A DNA stretch of 64,000 nt, taken from NCBI GenBank assembly GCA_030248135.1, contig JASANC010002065.1, forward strand, positions 20,917 through 84,916, given 5' to 3'. Position 1 is the stretch's first letter. Every line of letters starts with the position of its first letter. Below are positions 34,211 to 45,600 of this stretch, one piece after another. A program made the position numbers and the translations under genes. The DNA comes from Theristus sp. LFF4_11. Its lineage: Eukaryota; Nematoda; Chromadorea; Monhysterida; Xyalidae. A model generated the notes under the pieces. That model saw nothing but the letters and a program-made list of their open reading frames with translations. It was not told the origin of the DNA and did not search any database.

Positions 34211-34996
34211 TACCGTATTACCCTATTAAACCCCCCCCCACCATTGATCCCCCCAATAAACCCCCACCCCCACGACAAGTTTCCGAATAATCCCCCCACA
34301 AATAATCCCCCATGGGGGATTAGGTATTAGAAACCTGTTTGAAATACGTGCCCAGCGTAGTCTGTCTATTTTTGTGGAATACCCTTGGCACGCAAATGCT
34401 GAAAACGGACGAGTGAGATGATGATCGCGACTACTGTTTTCAAAGCTTATGGTGTAGCATGGGCTGTCTCAGCGTCATGGAAAATTAGTATGACCTATTT
34501 ATTTGAACGTGTCCTACTAAAATGACGTCATGTGCCGCAAAACATGCGCTTGCCGTTCACGGCAAACCAGACTTTCCGTTTAGCCGCGGTTTCTTCCCGC
34601 AAACAAATGGTGAAATGTCGAATCAGTCACATCAAACTGACGTTTTAGTGCCTGTACTTTAGATGTAAAAAAACGATAAGCCGTGGCCACTGACTGAATG
34701 CTAGTCATTGATTAAATTGTACAATTAGATGATGAGGCTGTTATTTTATTTATCAAAAGGCTGTTATGAATGGAAATGGATCTGATAAGTGACACTGGGA
34801 CCAAAGACAGTTTTGATTTTTTGAATCAGACCCGTGCGGACTCATAGTGGACATTTACCTAGAAACCTAGTCTCGGCGAAATGCTATCATCGGTGTCAAT
34901 CTTTTGTAAATAACCACCCCCCCTTCCACCCAATAAACCCCCACTCCTAAAACGTATTAATCCCCCCCATGGGGGTTTATTGGAGGTAATACGGTA
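34211..34996. mobile_element. TACCGTATTACC inverted-repeat element with C-rich subterminal blocks
   Basis: 786 bp bounded by TACCGTATTACCCTATTAAA and TTTATTGGAGGTAATACGGT. The flanking TA may be the target duplication. Just inside each end lie C-runs with AATAAACCCCC, and palindromic CCCCCATGGGGG at the right end. No coding capacity is visible. An isolated end of the same family occurs at 58046-58085. Confidence 0.75.
34976..34981 (-). promoter_or_regulatory. candidate DAG lipase poly(A) signal inside a transposon end
   Basis: TTTATT on the plus strand gives AATAAA on the lipase sense strand, 39 bases beyond its stop codon. It is part of the terminal repeat of the element 34211-34996. Confidence 0.5.
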
Positions 34997-35019
34997 TAAG
35001 GATTCTCGGGTTTGATAAT

Positions 35020-37725
35020 TCAATTATCGACATGCAATACCACTGTATCTTGTTTTAGGTGCTTCTGTTGCTCGATAATTGTTTCCATCGCTTTCAACAC
35101 CATGTCACCACGATGGTCCATCAGCATGTCAATATGCACGATTAAACCAGTGAAACTGTTATTCGCAGTCCAAATTGGCCGATACCGAATTTTCTCGTCA
35201 TCACTTGTTTCTTCCGACTTGACAATGTGCATCACATTACCAGGCAGGTACAGTTCCACTCTATTTGGACGTGCCTCTTCTTGTGCGCTTTTCTGCGAGC
35301 GTAGTTTTGCGAGAAACTTTGAAAAGGCCGATTTTCCGTGGCTGATGGAGAACAAACTGGATGAAATTGCTGGTGTGTTCGAATCTACTGTGTCAATTGA
35401 TTTGGAGCATTGAGTATCATGTTGATTCGCTTCATCATGAGCCATTTCTTCTCGTATGCTATCTTCCGTTAACGCCTGTCGTCCAAAGATACTTCCGCAA
35501 AGAATTGAATACTTTGGTTTTTTCACCTGAAGTTGAACATGAAATCACCTTCAACAAAAGAAATTGCAAAAAGTATCTGAACTGAACTGAAACAACCTTT
35601 GTCAGAATGTGCACAATATCCTTTCGTAATGCCTGAAACTGATTGATGCCAATGCGTGGTATCATGTCGTCCCCAACCACGACGGATGTAATGTAATGCC
35701 TGCTGTCGTCAATTGCAGCTTGTGACAGCAATCCACCAGGCGGCGAAAACACGTAGCATTTCAATTCCGGGTAATCTTGGTGCAAAAGAATAGCTAACAG
35801 CGGAGCAGTTCCAGCGCCAAGCGAGTGTCCCACAATGATCAGTTTGTAAAGCTGAGCGCCATGTCGTTTCTCTTGCGCTTTATCAATCAGTTCTTCCGTT
35901 AAAATTTTGTTGTACATGTACTGAGCTGCCGTTGTCATGCCTTGATGACCCTCAAACGTGTATTTGGAATTTCAGTTTACAACAAGGTGCGCTGATCTAC
36001 AGTGTTGATTCTTGCAACTTGGTTGTGTACCTGCCATTCAGGATTTGGCTCTTTTAATGGTATGACCACTGGTTCCAGCATAACGTCAGTGACAGCATCA
36101 TCAAACGACATTGTACCGCGAGGAATAACAACTACCGCCTGTTTTCCATGGTCGACAACAACGAAAAATGGCGTTTCACCTGTAAAAAAACTTTGGAAAT
36201 GGCACCTATACGCATGAAAATCACGAGTTACGTTGTCTGTTTTTCCTGCCGTCTTACCCACTGCATTTTCATACGTAATGTAGAACAGCTCAGCGTCACA
36301 GTTTGGTGGGAAACTGTTCAATATAGCAGCTGTGTTCGCATTCGCGCAGTCGTCTCCCTTCAGTATGAAATCATTTTCCTCCGCATTTCTGCAGCACGCT
36401 GAACAAGCACAGCAGGGACAGTTGAGCGCTTGACACCAGCGACAGTAAGCAGCTAGACTGCATTTCGTTGTCAAGTAGTAAAACCAGCCGTAACTTGCCC
36501 AAGCGTAGTGCATGTAATGGTACATGTCTTCGAATTCCTGAAAAGCTAACTCTTATAAACTGTTCTTTAATTCAACTTTAAAATGCTGACAGTAGTTATG
36601 ACAAACTCGCCTGAAGCAAATCGCGGTCAGAAAAATCTAAGTATTTCGTTTCCGCTGTCAGGGGAACACCTGAACAAAACTCAAAAATCGTTCCTCCGCT
36701 TGTGCCAATGATTCTTTTCTCGGTCAATTTTCTCTTTTGATCTAATAAGACCAACGCTGTCAGAATGTCTGTTGGCACAACATCTTCGCCTGAAACAAGG
36801 ACTTACCATTCCAAACAAGTTCTTTTCAGTTTTGAAACCAGACCAAACAAACTACATAAATCACAGCAGAACTTGCAAGTTCTTGCTGTTGCGTTGATAA
36901 TTTTTGTTATTAATAAAGCAGTGATCTAACCAACAAATAATTCGGCAAATATTTTCGCAACTTCTTGAAATCTGGCATGGTTTGTTGCATTGAAATCAAC
37001 ACAACAGCACATTCGATGGCAACGCTTGTTCCATGACTAAAATGAAAACATTTTTATTCACACCTTCTGCGAACACGGTTTTTGCATTTTTTTGCGATTA
37101 CCTCCATATACGCATCCTTGACCATCTCGAACCGTTCTTCTTTCGGTCGCGCTCGCCACGCAACCCATTTGTCGCCAGCCGAATCATACATTGCCCACAG
37201 AAGCAGAACCAACAAAATGCATTCCCAAACTATCAAAGCAATTATTCGTTTTGTTCCGACGAGCCTCGGCACTTCGAATATCCAAGCAAAATAGAGTCCA
37301 ACCGCTGAACAGATAAACTGCAGCACAAATAATACGAGTCGAACATAGAGCAGTGGAACGACGGGTTTTCGGGGTTCGGTTTCGAGAATAGAACCTTTGC
37401 AACTGTAGTGTATGATCAGAATTTCGGTGAGCAACGCGATGAAGAGCAAAAGTACATAGACAACCATGCCCACAATGAAACGTCTTCGCCCTGACATTTC
37501 ATACGCCTCAATTGTGAACTCAATTGAGTGAGTGCCGAGAATGAGAAGCCAACAAAGGTCGGTGATTAATAGGAGAATAGCTGCAATCAGTTTTTTTTCT
37601 TTTTATGCTTTGGTTCTAGCTTTGAGATTAAATCAGCAGTTATAATAACACCTGGACATACCTGGAATGATCATGTCATCAGAGCCCACCGACCACCGGC
37701 GTCCAAGTGCAACAATGCCCGGCAT
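35020..37725 (-). CDS. DAGL: sn-1-specific diacylglycerol lipase (DAGL family)
   Basis: Hydrolyses diacylglycerol to 2-monoacylglycerol at the plasma membrane (endocannabinoid-type signalling; family knowledge). Seven exons in continuous phase: 37662-37725, 37102-37580, 36931-37036, 36611-36789, 36031-36537, 35597-35950 and 35020-35526, giving 731 residues. The start MPGIVALGRRWSVGSDDMI is the family hallmark. Four hydrophobic segments follow (about residues 22-43, 58-78, 98-120 and 129-148), then WNKRCHRMCCC. The lipase core has VVVDHGKQAVVVIPRGTMS, LIIVGHSLGAG (catalytic Ser) and VVVGDDMIPR (catalytic Asp candidate), and the late His candidate is in DMLMDHRGDM. Length fits the shorter DAGL-beta type without the long alpha-type tail. 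The intron after 36611-36789 appears to use a GC donor (CTTCAG|GCGAGT). Confidence 0.95.
36609..36610 (-). other. probable GC splice donor in DAG lipase
   Basis: Exon 36611-36789 ends GATTTGCTTCAG followed by GCGAGTTTG. The next exon begins GAATTCGAAGAC in phase 0, giving DLLQEFEDMYHYM. A GT donor 3-4 bases on would break the frame. Confidence 0.5.
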
Positions 37726-38751
37726 CGTTGCAGTAAGAAATGTGCCAACGTTTGCTGTACTTCGAGTAAAAAGTAATATTTTCAGTAAACTGCTTGCAAG
37801 AAAGCACCGTCGACTTTGTACAACGTTTTTCTTCCGTGAAACATTACAATGTGCACGCTGTGGTCTTTCTATGTACTGTAATTTAAAAACGCACAAAAAA
37901 TAACGCTTATTATTTTATCATCGTGATCTCCCACCCCACTGCAACAACATTGCGAAACCGTGAGGATTTGGCTTGGTTTCAGGTTGAGGACTTGTCAAAT
38001 AAACCAACCAATGAGCGACGGGGTCGGTGTCGGTCGGATCGGAATACAGACAATACAGACACATAGCCGGTCGTAGCCGTGAACGTTGACGACGTTTCGT
38101 CAGTCAAGAGAATTGAATCGGGTGGTTTTTCACTGCGACACGACGACGAGCACACGACGACAGTAAGGTTCGGTTGTTAAACAAAATCAAAAATTGCAAA
38201 TTAAAAAAAATTGAAAAAAATTGCCTCTAATTCATCGAAAACCTCATTTGGCACAATTTTTGGAAAGTTAAACAAACAGCCGTCAGCAGTCGATTTTGGA
38301 CTGTTTTGCCGATTGTTTTTGGGCTTGAAGAAGTTCTGGGATGGCAAAGTTTTTGAGCAAAGCTTGGCTTAGTATTTTCGATGCAACCAAGGTGACATTT
38401 TCGCCGCACACTGAATTCTGAGCGTCCGAGCTGCGCTAGTCAAGCGCTACTTTGTTTGATTGCTGTTTCGTGTCGTGGCGTCGTCATCATAATTGATTGA
38501 ATTTCAAGCCGGTAAGCTTTCATTCAGTTGAGCTGGGGGATAATTTGTGGCGTTGTGAGGGTCAAAACGCAAAAAGAGGCATGAAAACGGTTTGGAAAAA
38601 AAATGAGGCTGAAAACAAAATGTGAAAAGTTCTGCCACACGGGAGCCATTGTTTTTTTATTTGTTCGAGCGCCGGCTCCGGAAACCATAAGGTACCAAAC
38701 TCCGGCGGAAACGGGCAATACTGCCCCGAGCTCAATTTACCCTGGGCTCTA
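37726..38751. other. DAG lipase upstream region
   Basis: No coding sequence that I trust. Around 38110-38165 there is a GC-rich, CGACGA-rich stretch that could be an untranslated first exon or promoter on either strand. The 38160-38240 stretch is A-rich. Confidence 0.35.
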
Positions 38752-39516
38752 GAGGTAGAGATGTAAGGGTCAAAAAAAAATTTTTTTTAAATTTATATTT
38801 TTTTTGAAAAAAGTAAAAAAAATGAGCATTTTTTTAATTTTTTTTATTAAAAATTTTTGAAATTTTTTCTTTGATGTGCCCTGACAATGCCGTTTTTGGC
38901 ATAATTTTTCGAAAGTTCAACAAAAATTTTCTTTGACTTTACCTTGTCACTTAGTCTTCAACGCTGCAGGTGGTATTCTGGACTGATTTACTGTTTTCGA
39001 CTGTTTTCAGCCTTGGTGAGTGATGATCGACTCGCGCATTGAAGTACTTGAGCGTCGCAAAGGCTAGTTCAACAAATTCCGATGTCGCTAAGGTGAGATA
39101 GAAGCAGAGAACTCACATTTACGCATCGTTTTTCAGGATCTCGAAAGGTCGAAATTGCACTGTCTGCCACTGCAAGCGTAACTTTGTTGGTTGCTCGTTG
39201 CTGTTTCGCCTCGTGTCGTCAGCATGATCACACCGGTTTGTTGTTGAACTTGTTTCCGTGTTATTTGAGGTGAATTGAGAGGCAAAACACGAGACGTGAT
39301 GTCGTCGGTGGGAAAATGGGGTCGCCGAAACCAAGTCTGAAATTTTCACCCTCCTCCCATATGAGTGGGGGTCATATGGTAAGTCGGTGGCTCCTCAGAT
39401 GGTGATATTCGGACTCCCTGAAAAATTCTGAACAACTTTCATTTAAAAAAAATTAAAAAAAAATTTTTTTTAAAGAAAAAAAATAGAAAATTTTTTTTCT
39501 TGACATCTCTATCTGG
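38752..39516. mobile_element. inverted-repeat element with A/T homopolymer arms
   Basis: About 765 bp. Left end TCTAGAGGTAGAGATGTAAG, right end CTTGACATCTCTATCTGGAG (inverted). Directly inside both ends are long runs of A8-9/T8-9. The centre has GTGATCTCGCG-like words but no ORF. Termini were defined by eye, and no target duplication is certain. Confidence 0.5.
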
Positions 39517-42500
39517 AGGAAGTAGACCATTAGTTGTTATTGGCCACTTTCGTTTTTCCATTGTGTGTCTTGTCCCCAGCAGGGTTCGAACTTTTTTCAT
39601 TTTTTTGTATTTTTCTTAAAAAAAACAAAAATGACGACTTTTGTTTTCTTTAACAACCCTAGACGACAGTGAAACGAGCAACACAAAGGTGGCGCGTTGC
39701 TTCGGTTTGTTATCGTAAAAAGCCGTATGTCGTGTGATTCCATTCGTTCGCCGACCTTTTGAGAGAGACTAATTCAACTGTGCTTTACAACAGAAGTCAA
39801 GAAAGGAGTTGATTGACTTGTTCAGACCAGAAAGACCGGACACCGGACCGGAAAGGCAGATCCAAAATTCAGCGCCTTACGCAACCAAAAGTTTTACGAC
39901 TGCACGGCCCGTTTGAGCTGTGAACTTGCAGACTGCAGTTCGACGCAGCTGAATTGTGGAATCTCGGCAAATCAGTTTGGTGGAAGCAAAACAGAACAGA
40001 ACCAATTGCGGAATAACGAGGTTGCTGGCGAAGTGGCTGTAGAATCGATGTGCTGCTGACATTACGTACTTGACAAACGGCAAGATTTTGAATACTAGCA
40101 TCGAAACGGTCGAATTTTTGTGTTTTAAATTTTTTGGATGCCACGCTTTCAAAATGAACAGAACTGTGTTGGTTTTTGTTTGTGGTTCAGAATTTGTTGT
40201 TTCCACGACCACCACAATTAAAATGCAAATGGGAGGATTTGTTTTTGCATTTGTGCTCCAGGTTTCTGTCATACAGTTTTATTTCGTCCTGTTTGCCAAA
40301 AGTTTTAACGTCTCTTGCCTCAACAAAGAAGGCACGAAATCATTCTGTTGTGCTCTTGATTCGTTTTGAGAAACAGAATCAACTGTAAATAAAACCATGT
40401 TGCAGTTTTATTTTTTCTTCGCTGAAAAAAAACCATCAATGCTGTTTTAATTGTATTGCTAAATTTTTATGCTCTTCCCAGCATTTTTGACAGTTTTGAG
40501 TAGTTCTACTTTTTTTTAACTTCTTACTTTGAAACCTGAACTTCATATGTTCGCCTGTTTCCAAAGACGCTTTGACAAAAAAACCAGCAGCAAAGAAAAC
40601 TACTCAGTGACGTCATATGCCTGTCGTTGTTGGTTTCCGTTGTGCGTCAGCAGACAAAAGTTGCATGGGAACCCATTGGAACATGATGACGTCATGCATG
40701 GCTCATGTGGCATGTATTTTCATACGACCGCTCGCTCGCGTCTGCTGATAAAGTGATAAACATAGCGCAAGTATCTACAATGGTGTGCGTCTCTGAACAG
40801 TAGCAGCCCTAGTCACTGCTGCGTTGTGCGTGTTTTCATACGTTTCATTATGTTTGATGTGCAATGTTGTGTGTGTGCGTCACTCTCAGTCTCGTGCTGG
40901 CGGCTGACTCATCTGCTGCACCAGTGTATCGGTTTTTACGTGTTCTCTGCGCTGTTTGTTGTGCTCGTGTTCTTGTTGTTGTTGTTGTCTATCTGTCAAT
41001 AATTCCCTGTTTGTCTGTGTGTTGTGTGGTGTGGTGTGTGTCTCCTTGTTCATTGGTGTATATTTCGCCTTTGCGGTCACAGCTAACTGTGCTCTGCATA
41101 AGCTTCGCGGTAATAACATCGCATTTTTGGTTGTTGGTTTGTGTGCATCGCTCACATCTTGCTGTTTGCATGATTGCTGTGTGCGACTTGTGATTTTCAT
41201 ATTTTTATGACATTTTCTGCTTTTCAGTGTGTCGTTTTCCCACTGCTTCTGCAGTTGCTTGATATTTATTGTTTTATGTTTTCATACAAAAGCCATTTTT
41301 ATGATGTTTTTAGTGCTGGTTTCGGAATTCTAAGAATGCTCTTGAGTGTGTCCTATCTTCAGTATATGCTTATGAAGTTGCTGGTTTGTTCAGGCAAAGC
41401 AGCGTTTCTTGACTCATTTCTGGTTTTTGAATATCCCTTATTGTTGTTTTTTGCATCAATTCTTTTCAAACTGCAGCGCCAAAAAGCAGATTTTTGGCAA
41501 AACGTCAAACTTAGAAGTCCATTTCAGACAGTAGCAGTTTGAATGTTTGCCGCTTAGAATCGGAATCAGTTTCCCATGATCCATTTTTGTGTTATCTCCT
41601 CTGCCAAACCTTCGCAGCTCTCAAATGTTTCCGCAGTTTTATCACATCAAACAGGACCCAAAACTGTGCTTGCTGGACATTTTTCTGCAATGTTCAACTT
41701 CGATGTGTGTTAGAAAAAACACTGTGTATGTGTCCGTTTGAGTTGAGTCAGCTACAGCTCTCACACAATATTCATAATTCGATAACTTTTTTTCGTTTCT
41801 TGCTCTGCAAAGATTCTCTGGTGCGTTGACGGCTGTTGATGTTAGGTCGTGTGGCTGTCCTTTTCCTGTGTCACTGTTTTTGGCGGTGCAATGCAAGCAA
41901 ACCAACATTCAGTTTCGCAGACGTCCGATGAGTGCTGCTGGTTGTCTTTTGCTCGTTTTCCTTGCTGGTTTGCTTGCGTGCTGATTGTTTTTGCACCAGG
42001 CTGACACTGAAAAAAACGCTGAGCAGTATATTTTCGCATGTTTGCGCGGTCATATTTTGTGCATTCGCAATAATTACGTTCTCTCGATACTTTGACGTTT
42101 CCATGAGCAAACTTTTGATTGAAACAAGTTTACTTACTTTTTTCGTCGTAACTTCCCCTTCGTCATATTGTACACGCACACAATCCAGCATGTTACCAGC
42201 GTAACCAATGTTAGCCACACATTTGTTTCATGTTTGTATTCACGCACATCTCAGTCAGTCGTACGTTAACGCAAGTTTTGGAAATCAGTTATATTTGCTT
42301 TGTTGTGCGTTTTAGACGCAAAAAAATGTGTGTACGTTGCCCCTTTTGCGGATTCAACGTTTTTTCAAGTTCGTTTTTTTTCAAAAATTCGCATACAGAA
42401 TTTACTGATCAAACATATGTGCGATTTGCAAAAAATAGTTTGTGTTCACCACATTTCAGGAGAATGACAATGCCACAACAATCATTTACTGGCAGAAGAA

Positions 42501-42649
42501 TTTGAAACGGCAACACCATTACAGATAATAAACCATTGATTCTATCGTTTATCCCGACGAATATTAAAAAAAAACGTTTTTTTCTGCGGTTCATTGATGC
42601 ATTTCTGAGTCGCCGTCACGCACATTCACACGGCAACAACTCGCAACCA
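39517..42649. other. long non-coding interval upstream of PAK, T-rich on plus strand
   Basis: No protein-coding exon recognised before 42650. From about 40780 to 42400 the plus strand is strongly T-rich and T/G-rich with few A, and every ORF there is low complexity. This could be PAK 5' UTR, a long first intron, or a non-coding transcript. 39890-40060 is a GC-richer island that may be promoter-proximal. Confidence 0.4.
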
Positions 42650-45600
42650 ATGAGCATTGTTCAACACAAATCAAACCGAACTAAAGTAAAAGTGAGTAGT
42701 CTTTTCAGGTTACCGTGATGGAAAGTAGTTTCCACTTTGATATCAGTTGACGTTCAAGAAGAAAGTATTCAGCTTGGGCACGTGAGCAACCAGCTTTTGG
42801 GCACTGGTAGTGATATATAGTTCTGAATCTCTCGTGTTTCTTCCATATTTCCTGCTATGTAAACTGCATTTCACTTGAGTTCAGGCGAAACCGGAGCGTG
42901 GATTCCAAAATAACGCCATCGATAATGCCAGTTTGAAATATAACGCTTCAGTTTCCACTGAACACAGGTGAAAAAACGCACTCAATCCTACAGTCGAACT
43001 TGCTGCATGCTTTCTGTGCAGTATAGACTCGCCATTTCCACAGCAATGCCTGCAGAGAAAAGCATGCATCACGTGTGAGTGTGTGATCACCAGCCAATCA
43101 GCTGATTGCCCATGATTTATAGTTTGAGCGTCGTTATATGATTGCCTATGATTTATAGTTTTGAGACTACAGACGAACTCTAAATTACGGGAAATCAGCG
43201 CCGTCGTTGATGGTCACGTGATATGTGCTTTCCGTGTAGAATGCTGTGGGGCAGAGTGCATGCACGTGACCACCAACCATGAACCAATCAGCGGATGCCC
43301 TATAATTTAGAGTTCGACTGTAAATAACATTTTTTTTCTCTGTTCAGCACAATCCGAACGCCGTCGGCGCAATCGATCAGCCACGCACGAGCGTCGAGTC
43401 CGCAGCAGACGCAGCGCCATCGGACGCCGACATGCAAACGTTGAGTCCGCCCGATTCGACCAGTTCCGTGAAACGCCACGCGCGTCAGGGCTCCGGTAGA
43501 ATGGGCAAAATCATCGGCTCGATTCTCAGGAAGAAAAAGGTGGCGTGCTATGGATGACCTTGGTTTTTTTTGTTTCAAAATCGCCAACAGAATCCAGTTT
43601 GTATAAGTCGGCCGGAAAACGGATGCAAATTAGAGAAAAAACTTGCTGCATTGTTTTTAATGATCGGAATGGGCCAAAATCCATTCGGTATATCATTTTG
43701 TAGCGGTTTAAGGGTAGGATATAAATAAAGATTTTCAGCTTTTAGGCGTTCATTGTATTTTAAAATGCCTTTTTAGCAGGTGTATTTTGACTAGGATTTC
43801 ATTATTTGCAATCAGATAACGTAAAAACCAAGTAAAAAAACGCTACCGTTTTTTAAATATACGAAACGGCCGCTTTTCTGGTGCAGGACAAAGATCAGCC
43901 AGTGGAAGTGTCGCACGTTTCGCAGCCGTACGGCATTGTCCACCGAATCCACGTCGGCTTTGATCCGTCCACCGGCCAATTCAAGGGACTGCCGAAACCA
44001 TGGCTCGACTCGTTGCTTGCTCAAATCAGGTCTCCAATGATGATGTTTTTGTGCGATGTTTTCCTCGGGTGAAAAAAACCGTTTCTGTACCAAAGCCAAA
44101 TGTGAATAAAGGGCGGTTTTCGTTTTGTGTCTTCAGCAGCTGTATCCGCCTGGCTGGTTTAGATCAACCGGTCCTGCATGTGCATAGCTCAGACTATCGT
44201 CCGCAAATGAAAAACATTGCAAAACCATGTGCGAAAAAAACAAAAGTATCAGAGAATCGTTCGTTTGTGAAACAATCATCCTCTCCAGTCTATTCGTTTA
44301 TTGTATTCCAGCGAAGCGGATCAGAAACAGAACCCGAAGGCCGTTGTCACAGCGCTGAAGTTTTATGCGGATTTGATGGTGCCGAAGAAAACGGGTGACC
44401 AAGATCCAAAATATTTAGAGCAGAAAGGCTCTTTTGAGCCGAGCGAAGACGAATTGGATGATGGTTAGTTTTCAAAAAATGGTGCTCAAATTTAAGTTTT
44501 TTTCTCTCAACTAATCCGCGTTGCAAACCAGTAAAATTCAATCATCGCAATTCCGTCAGTCATCTGAGATTGATAGTGCTTTTGGTGTGTTTTTCGCAAT
44601 TTCGCAATTCGAGTTTTGGCATAAAGTACAGAGTCAAAATTTCCAAATTTCAATTGTTGAAAAATTTCAAAATTTCTCGTGACTGGAAAAGAAACTGCCG
44701 ACGGAGTGTTAGCATGATCATCATAATCAAATAATCTTGCCCAAAAAAAAACAAAACAAACAAAATAAAATTTCAAAAAAAACCCATTGCAGACACGAGT
44801 TCAACAGCCAGCTCGAGTACGTCCGACCACCAGAATGGCAACAGCGTCGCGGCGTCGGCCAGTTTCAGCTACGATCCACACGGCACACCGACACACCAGC
44901 AGCAGCAGCACCATCCGAAACGCTCGCTCGACTCCAGCAACCGGCTGCCGGCGATTCTACCGTCGAACTACGGTGATTACGGTCAACAGACGCAACAACA
45001 ACAACAACAACAAGACGAAGCGAATCGAAACTATCATCAGGCGAGCGGCGGCTCGCCGCAACTGAAACTGAACGGTCACAAGCCGACGTCGATCGACGAG
45101 ATCACGGCGCTGCTGAACGCCGAACAACAGAACGATCCGCGGAGAACGGTGACGCTGGACGCGACGGCGACTAGTGGAGCGGCAGAGGCGGCCAATAAAC
45201 GCGCTGTGCCGCCGCCGTTGCCGCCGAAACCGACGGTCAGCGGTTTTGCTGGATTTTGTATCGTGGAGATGTTTTTTTTGTTGTATTTTTTTCACTGACG
45301 TCAATGTTGGTGGGTAATGTGCTGGTCTCGGCTGTCTGCGATTGTCTGGAAAAGCGGAATGCTTTGTGAGATATGAAGCTGGTGTGTCATAACGTTTGAA
45401 TTTCGTCTGTTTCATTTCTCGCTGTAGGCACGGTGGTCAGCCGGGCACGGTCGGGCAACCTTGGCTTACCTTTGGTGATAGGAGCATCTGATTTCCCGGT
45501 TGAAACAAACTTTTGTATAGCAAAGTAGCAAGCTGGTTCGGTGATTTGAACGTTACTTGCCCCTGAATAAATTTTTGTTTTCCTGTTTACAGCACCTGAA

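Noticed and set aside
39869..40369. Overlapping ORFs on both strands around 40 kb
   Set aside because: No splice-compatible neighbours, no family resemblance and inconsistent codon bias between halves.
40864..41542. Cys/Val/Leu-rich plus-strand ORFs
   Set aside because: They are a by-product of the T/G-rich strand composition and have low complexity throughout.
43300..43587. Minus-strand ORF of 95 codons
   Set aside because: Antisense to PAK exon 2 and part of a MITE.
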